A stretch of DNA of 9,029 nucleotides from PKWO01 sp036561005 (GTDB lineage Bacteria; Pseudomonadota; Gammaproteobacteria; Burkholderiales; Burkholderiaceae_D), in contig DATBQE010000160.1 in assembly GCA_036561005.1 (NCBI GenBank), forward strand, positions 1 to 9,029, written 5' to 3'. Each line of letters starts with the position of its first letter. Positions within the stretch are counted from its first letter, which is position 1. The translations under genes were made by a program, and so were the position numbers. The notes below the pieces were generated by a model. It was not told where the DNA came from. It saw nothing but the letters and a program-made list of their open reading frames with translations, and did not search any database. Positions 8,091 through 9,029 of the stretch are shown here, piece after piece.

Positions 8091-8106
8091 AGGAACACCT
8101 GTTGCG
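8091..8106 (+). promoter_or_regulatory. Candidate sigma54 (-24/-12) promoter for the porin gene
   Basis: AGGAACACCTGTTGCG has GG (8092-8093) and GC (8104-8105) separated by exactly 10 nt. It matches the sigma54 consensus TGGCACG-N4-TTGCW at GG, AC and TTGC. The first base (A for T) and some middle positions differ. The predicted start would be around 8117, giving a leader of about 244 nt before the porin TTG. A GG-N10-GC pattern alone is common by chance, so the call depends on the enhancer-like dyad about 80 bp upstream. Confidence 0.35.
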
Positions 8107-8163
8107 TCCGCACAACGCTAGCGTCACGTTATTGAAATATTTCGGGGTTACACTTCGGCCTTC

Positions 8164-8208
8164 CGTTATGGATCGGTTTATTAACCGGTAAAGTATCGCT
8201 CCATAACG
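8164..8208 (+). repeat. Nested inverted repeat (9-bp outer stem, 5-bp inner hairpin)
   Basis: CGTTATGGA (8164-8172) is the exact reverse complement of TCCATAACG (8200-8208). Inside it, CGGTT (8174-8178) pairs with AACCG (8183-8187) around a TATT loop. The outer and inner stems can coexist as one long interrupted hairpin in RNA, or act as a dyad operator in DNA. No T-tract follows, so it is not a standard terminator. Its role is not known. Confidence 0.55.
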
Positions 8209-8273
8209 ATGCATTTTGGCTGGCCTTGTTGCACCGATTCGGAAATGGGAAGGCATCGATATGGTTCCCGCAT

Positions 8274-8292
8274 CGGCGAAGCACGGCGAAGC
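8274..8292 (+). repeat. Tandem 9-bp direct repeat, 10-nt period
   Basis: CGGCGAAGC occurs at 8274-8282 and again at 8284-8292, separated by one base, so the copies are one helical turn apart. This geometry is seen in tandem regulator sites such as those of OmpR-family proteins, but two copies of a short GC-rich word may also be chance. It lies about 70 nt before the porin start. Confidence 0.4.
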
Positions 8293-8347
8293 CTGCAAAC
8301 GACGGATTGAATTACAGTTCGCACCCCCGAAATTTCACCACCCTTAT

Positions 8348-8354
8348 TAAGGAG
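8348..8354 (+). promoter_or_regulatory. Strong Shine-Dalgarno for the porin TTG start
   Basis: TAAGGAG sits 6 nt before the TTG at 8361. This near-ideal site decides the start, because the first ATG in the frame is codon 10 and would cut the signal peptide. The SD lies in a small palindrome, CCTTA-T-TAAGG (8342-8352), which could partly hide it in the mRNA. Confidence 0.8.
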
Positions 8355-8360
8355 TATCAA

Positions 8361-9029
8361 TTGAATAAGAAACTTATCGGCCTCGGTATGCTGCTCGCGA
8401 CTAACGGCGCGTTTGCACAATCGGCTGGCACGAACTCGGTCGAACTTTACGGCGTTCTTGACGCTGCAGTTGGTCACGTCGAATATTCCCTGAGTGCCGA
8501 CTCGAATTTTCCCGCAACCGTGAACCCTGTTTCGGCAACCAAGACAGCGGTCAACAGCGCAGTCAATGGCTTGTTCAACGGCGGCATTCAGGATTCGCGT
8601 TGGGGCATTCGCGGTAGCGAAGATCTGGGCGGCGGCATGAAGGCAATCTTCACGCTGGAGTCCGGCATCAACGTCAACTCCGGCACCCTGAATAATGCAG
8701 CTGGATCGCTGGCCAGCAACTCGCCAGCGGCGCACACTGTGTCGGCCAATTCGTCGTTGAATGGTCAACTGTTCAATCGTCAAGCTTACGTCGGCTTGTC
8801 GGATTCGACTATGGGTACGATCACTTTCGGCCGTAACTACGCCCCGTTCTTCGACATCGCAGTTGGCTATGACCCAGTGCAAGATGCACAATTGTTTTCG
8901 CCGCTCGGCTTCTCCGGCACCATCGGCGGCGGCGGTGGCGTGTCGGAAGACACTCGCGTTGACAACAGCGTCAAATACAAGAACAAGTTCGGCGACATCA
9001 ATGTCAGCCTGTTGTACAAACTCGGTGGC
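8361..9029 (+). CDS. Gram-negative trimeric porin (Burkholderiales type), 5' part only
   Basis: This outer membrane general diffusion porin is cut by the window end after 223 codons; full family members are usually about 340-400 aa. The start is TTG with a strong RBS. Residues 1-19 form a Sec signal peptide (NKK, hydrophobic core, AFA) with predicted cleavage before Q20. Family motifs follow: ELYGVLDAAVGHV (first strand, from about 28), SRWGIRGSEDLGGGMKAIFTLESG (79-102), and LFNRQAYVGLSD...GTITFGRNYAP (137-162). Next come a GYDP...LFSPLGF segment where the pore-constricting loop is expected and a five-glycine run at 189-193. The loop between strands 1 and 2 (about 43-75) is fairly long and Ser/Asn/Ala rich. 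It is separated from the efflux operon by 362 nt and is probably a separate transcription unit. The substrate cannot be read from sequence. Confidence 0.93.
   Translation, partial: MNKKLIGLGMLLATNGAFAQSAGTNSVELYGVLDAAVGHVEYSLSADSNFPATVNPVSATKTAVNSAVNGLFNGGIQDSRWGIRGSEDLGGGMKAIFTLESGINVNSGTLNNAAGSLASNSPAAHTVSANSSLNGQLFNRQAYVGLSDSTMGTITFGRNYAPFFDIAVGYDPVQDAQLFSPLGFSGTIGGGGGVSEDTRVDNSVKYKNKFGDINVSLLYKLGG

Larger units (their letters stand above)
7999..8360 (+). other. Non-coding region between kinase and porin genes
   Basis: This is 362 nt without a supportable gene. It is visibly more AT-rich in places than the flanking coding DNA. It holds, in order, a perfect 7-bp dyad (8004-8020), a weak hairpin followed by a T-rich stretch (8022-8042), a -24/-12-like motif (8091-8106), a nested 45-nt inverted repeat (8164-8208), a 9-bp direct repeat with 10-nt period (8274-8292), and the porin RBS. 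I found no convincing sigma70 -35/-10 pair at 16-18 nt spacing. The region must separate the pump operon from the porin gene, and its length suggests a regulated porin promoter with a long leader. Confidence 0.7.

Noticed and set aside
8217..8233. A second sigma54-like motif, TGGC...TTGCA, in the porin leader
   Set aside because: The GG and GC are 11 nt apart rather than the required 10, and sigma54 promoters tolerate spacing changes poorly.
8209..8310. A 33-codon open frame (MHFGWPCC...) in the porin leader, possible leader peptide
   Set aside because: It has no recognisable ribosome binding site before its ATG, its composition is unremarkable, and it overlaps the repeat at 8274-8292. Ribosome profiling would be needed to revive it.
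8181..8891. Minus-strand open frame (236 codons) opposite the porin start and leader
   Set aside because: It runs antisense through the signal peptide and conserved porin motifs, and it shows no family pattern or plausible start site.
1..9029. tRNA/rRNA genes, CRISPR arrays, insertion sequences, attachment sites
   Set aside because: I looked for regularly spaced repeats, transposase-like frames with terminal inverted repeats and tRNA-like cloverleaf elements, and saw none. The coding genes are intact with no frameshift.

Overview
The window looks like a Betaproteobacterium of the order Burkholderiales, most likely an Oxalobacteraceae-type genome. The basis is the trimeric 16-strand porin of the Burkholderia/Comamonas type at the right end, the NodT-type outer membrane factor, and a moderately high GC content by eye. 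The genus cannot be fixed from this sequence alone.

Positions 2-7998 hold one compact, co-directional five-gene unit on the + strand. It runs RND inner-membrane permease, periplasmic adaptor (membrane fusion protein), NodT-family outer membrane lipoprotein, OmpR-family response regulator, and HAMP-type sensor histidine kinase. The junctions are very tight: stop directly followed by GTG start (permease/adaptor), an ATGA overlap (adaptor/outer membrane factor), a 10-nt gap (outer membrane factor/regulator), and a probable TTGA overlap (regulator/kinase). The first three genes encode a complete tripartite efflux pump spanning both membranes. The last two encode a two-component system that plausibly senses a pump substrate or envelope stress and controls the operon. 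The operon promoter lies upstream of the window, so autoregulation cannot be checked here.

Positions 7999-8360 form a 362-nt non-coding region. It holds a perfect 7-bp dyad that matches the NtrC enhancer consensus, a -24/-12 (sigma54-like) promoter candidate about 80 bp further on, a nested 45-nt inverted repeat, a tandem 9-bp direct repeat, and a strong Shine-Dalgarno sequence for the last gene.

Positions 8361-9029 are the 5' part (223 codons, cut by the window edge) of a general porin with a TTG start and a Sec signal peptide.

Most of the window is recognisable efflux biology. The least explained part is the porin upstream region, where the enhancer-like dyad and -24/-12 motif have the spacing expected for nitrogen (NtrC/sigma54) control. 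In the permease, the position equivalent to the AcrB proton-relay lysine carries alanine. I did not find a clearly new multi-gene system.
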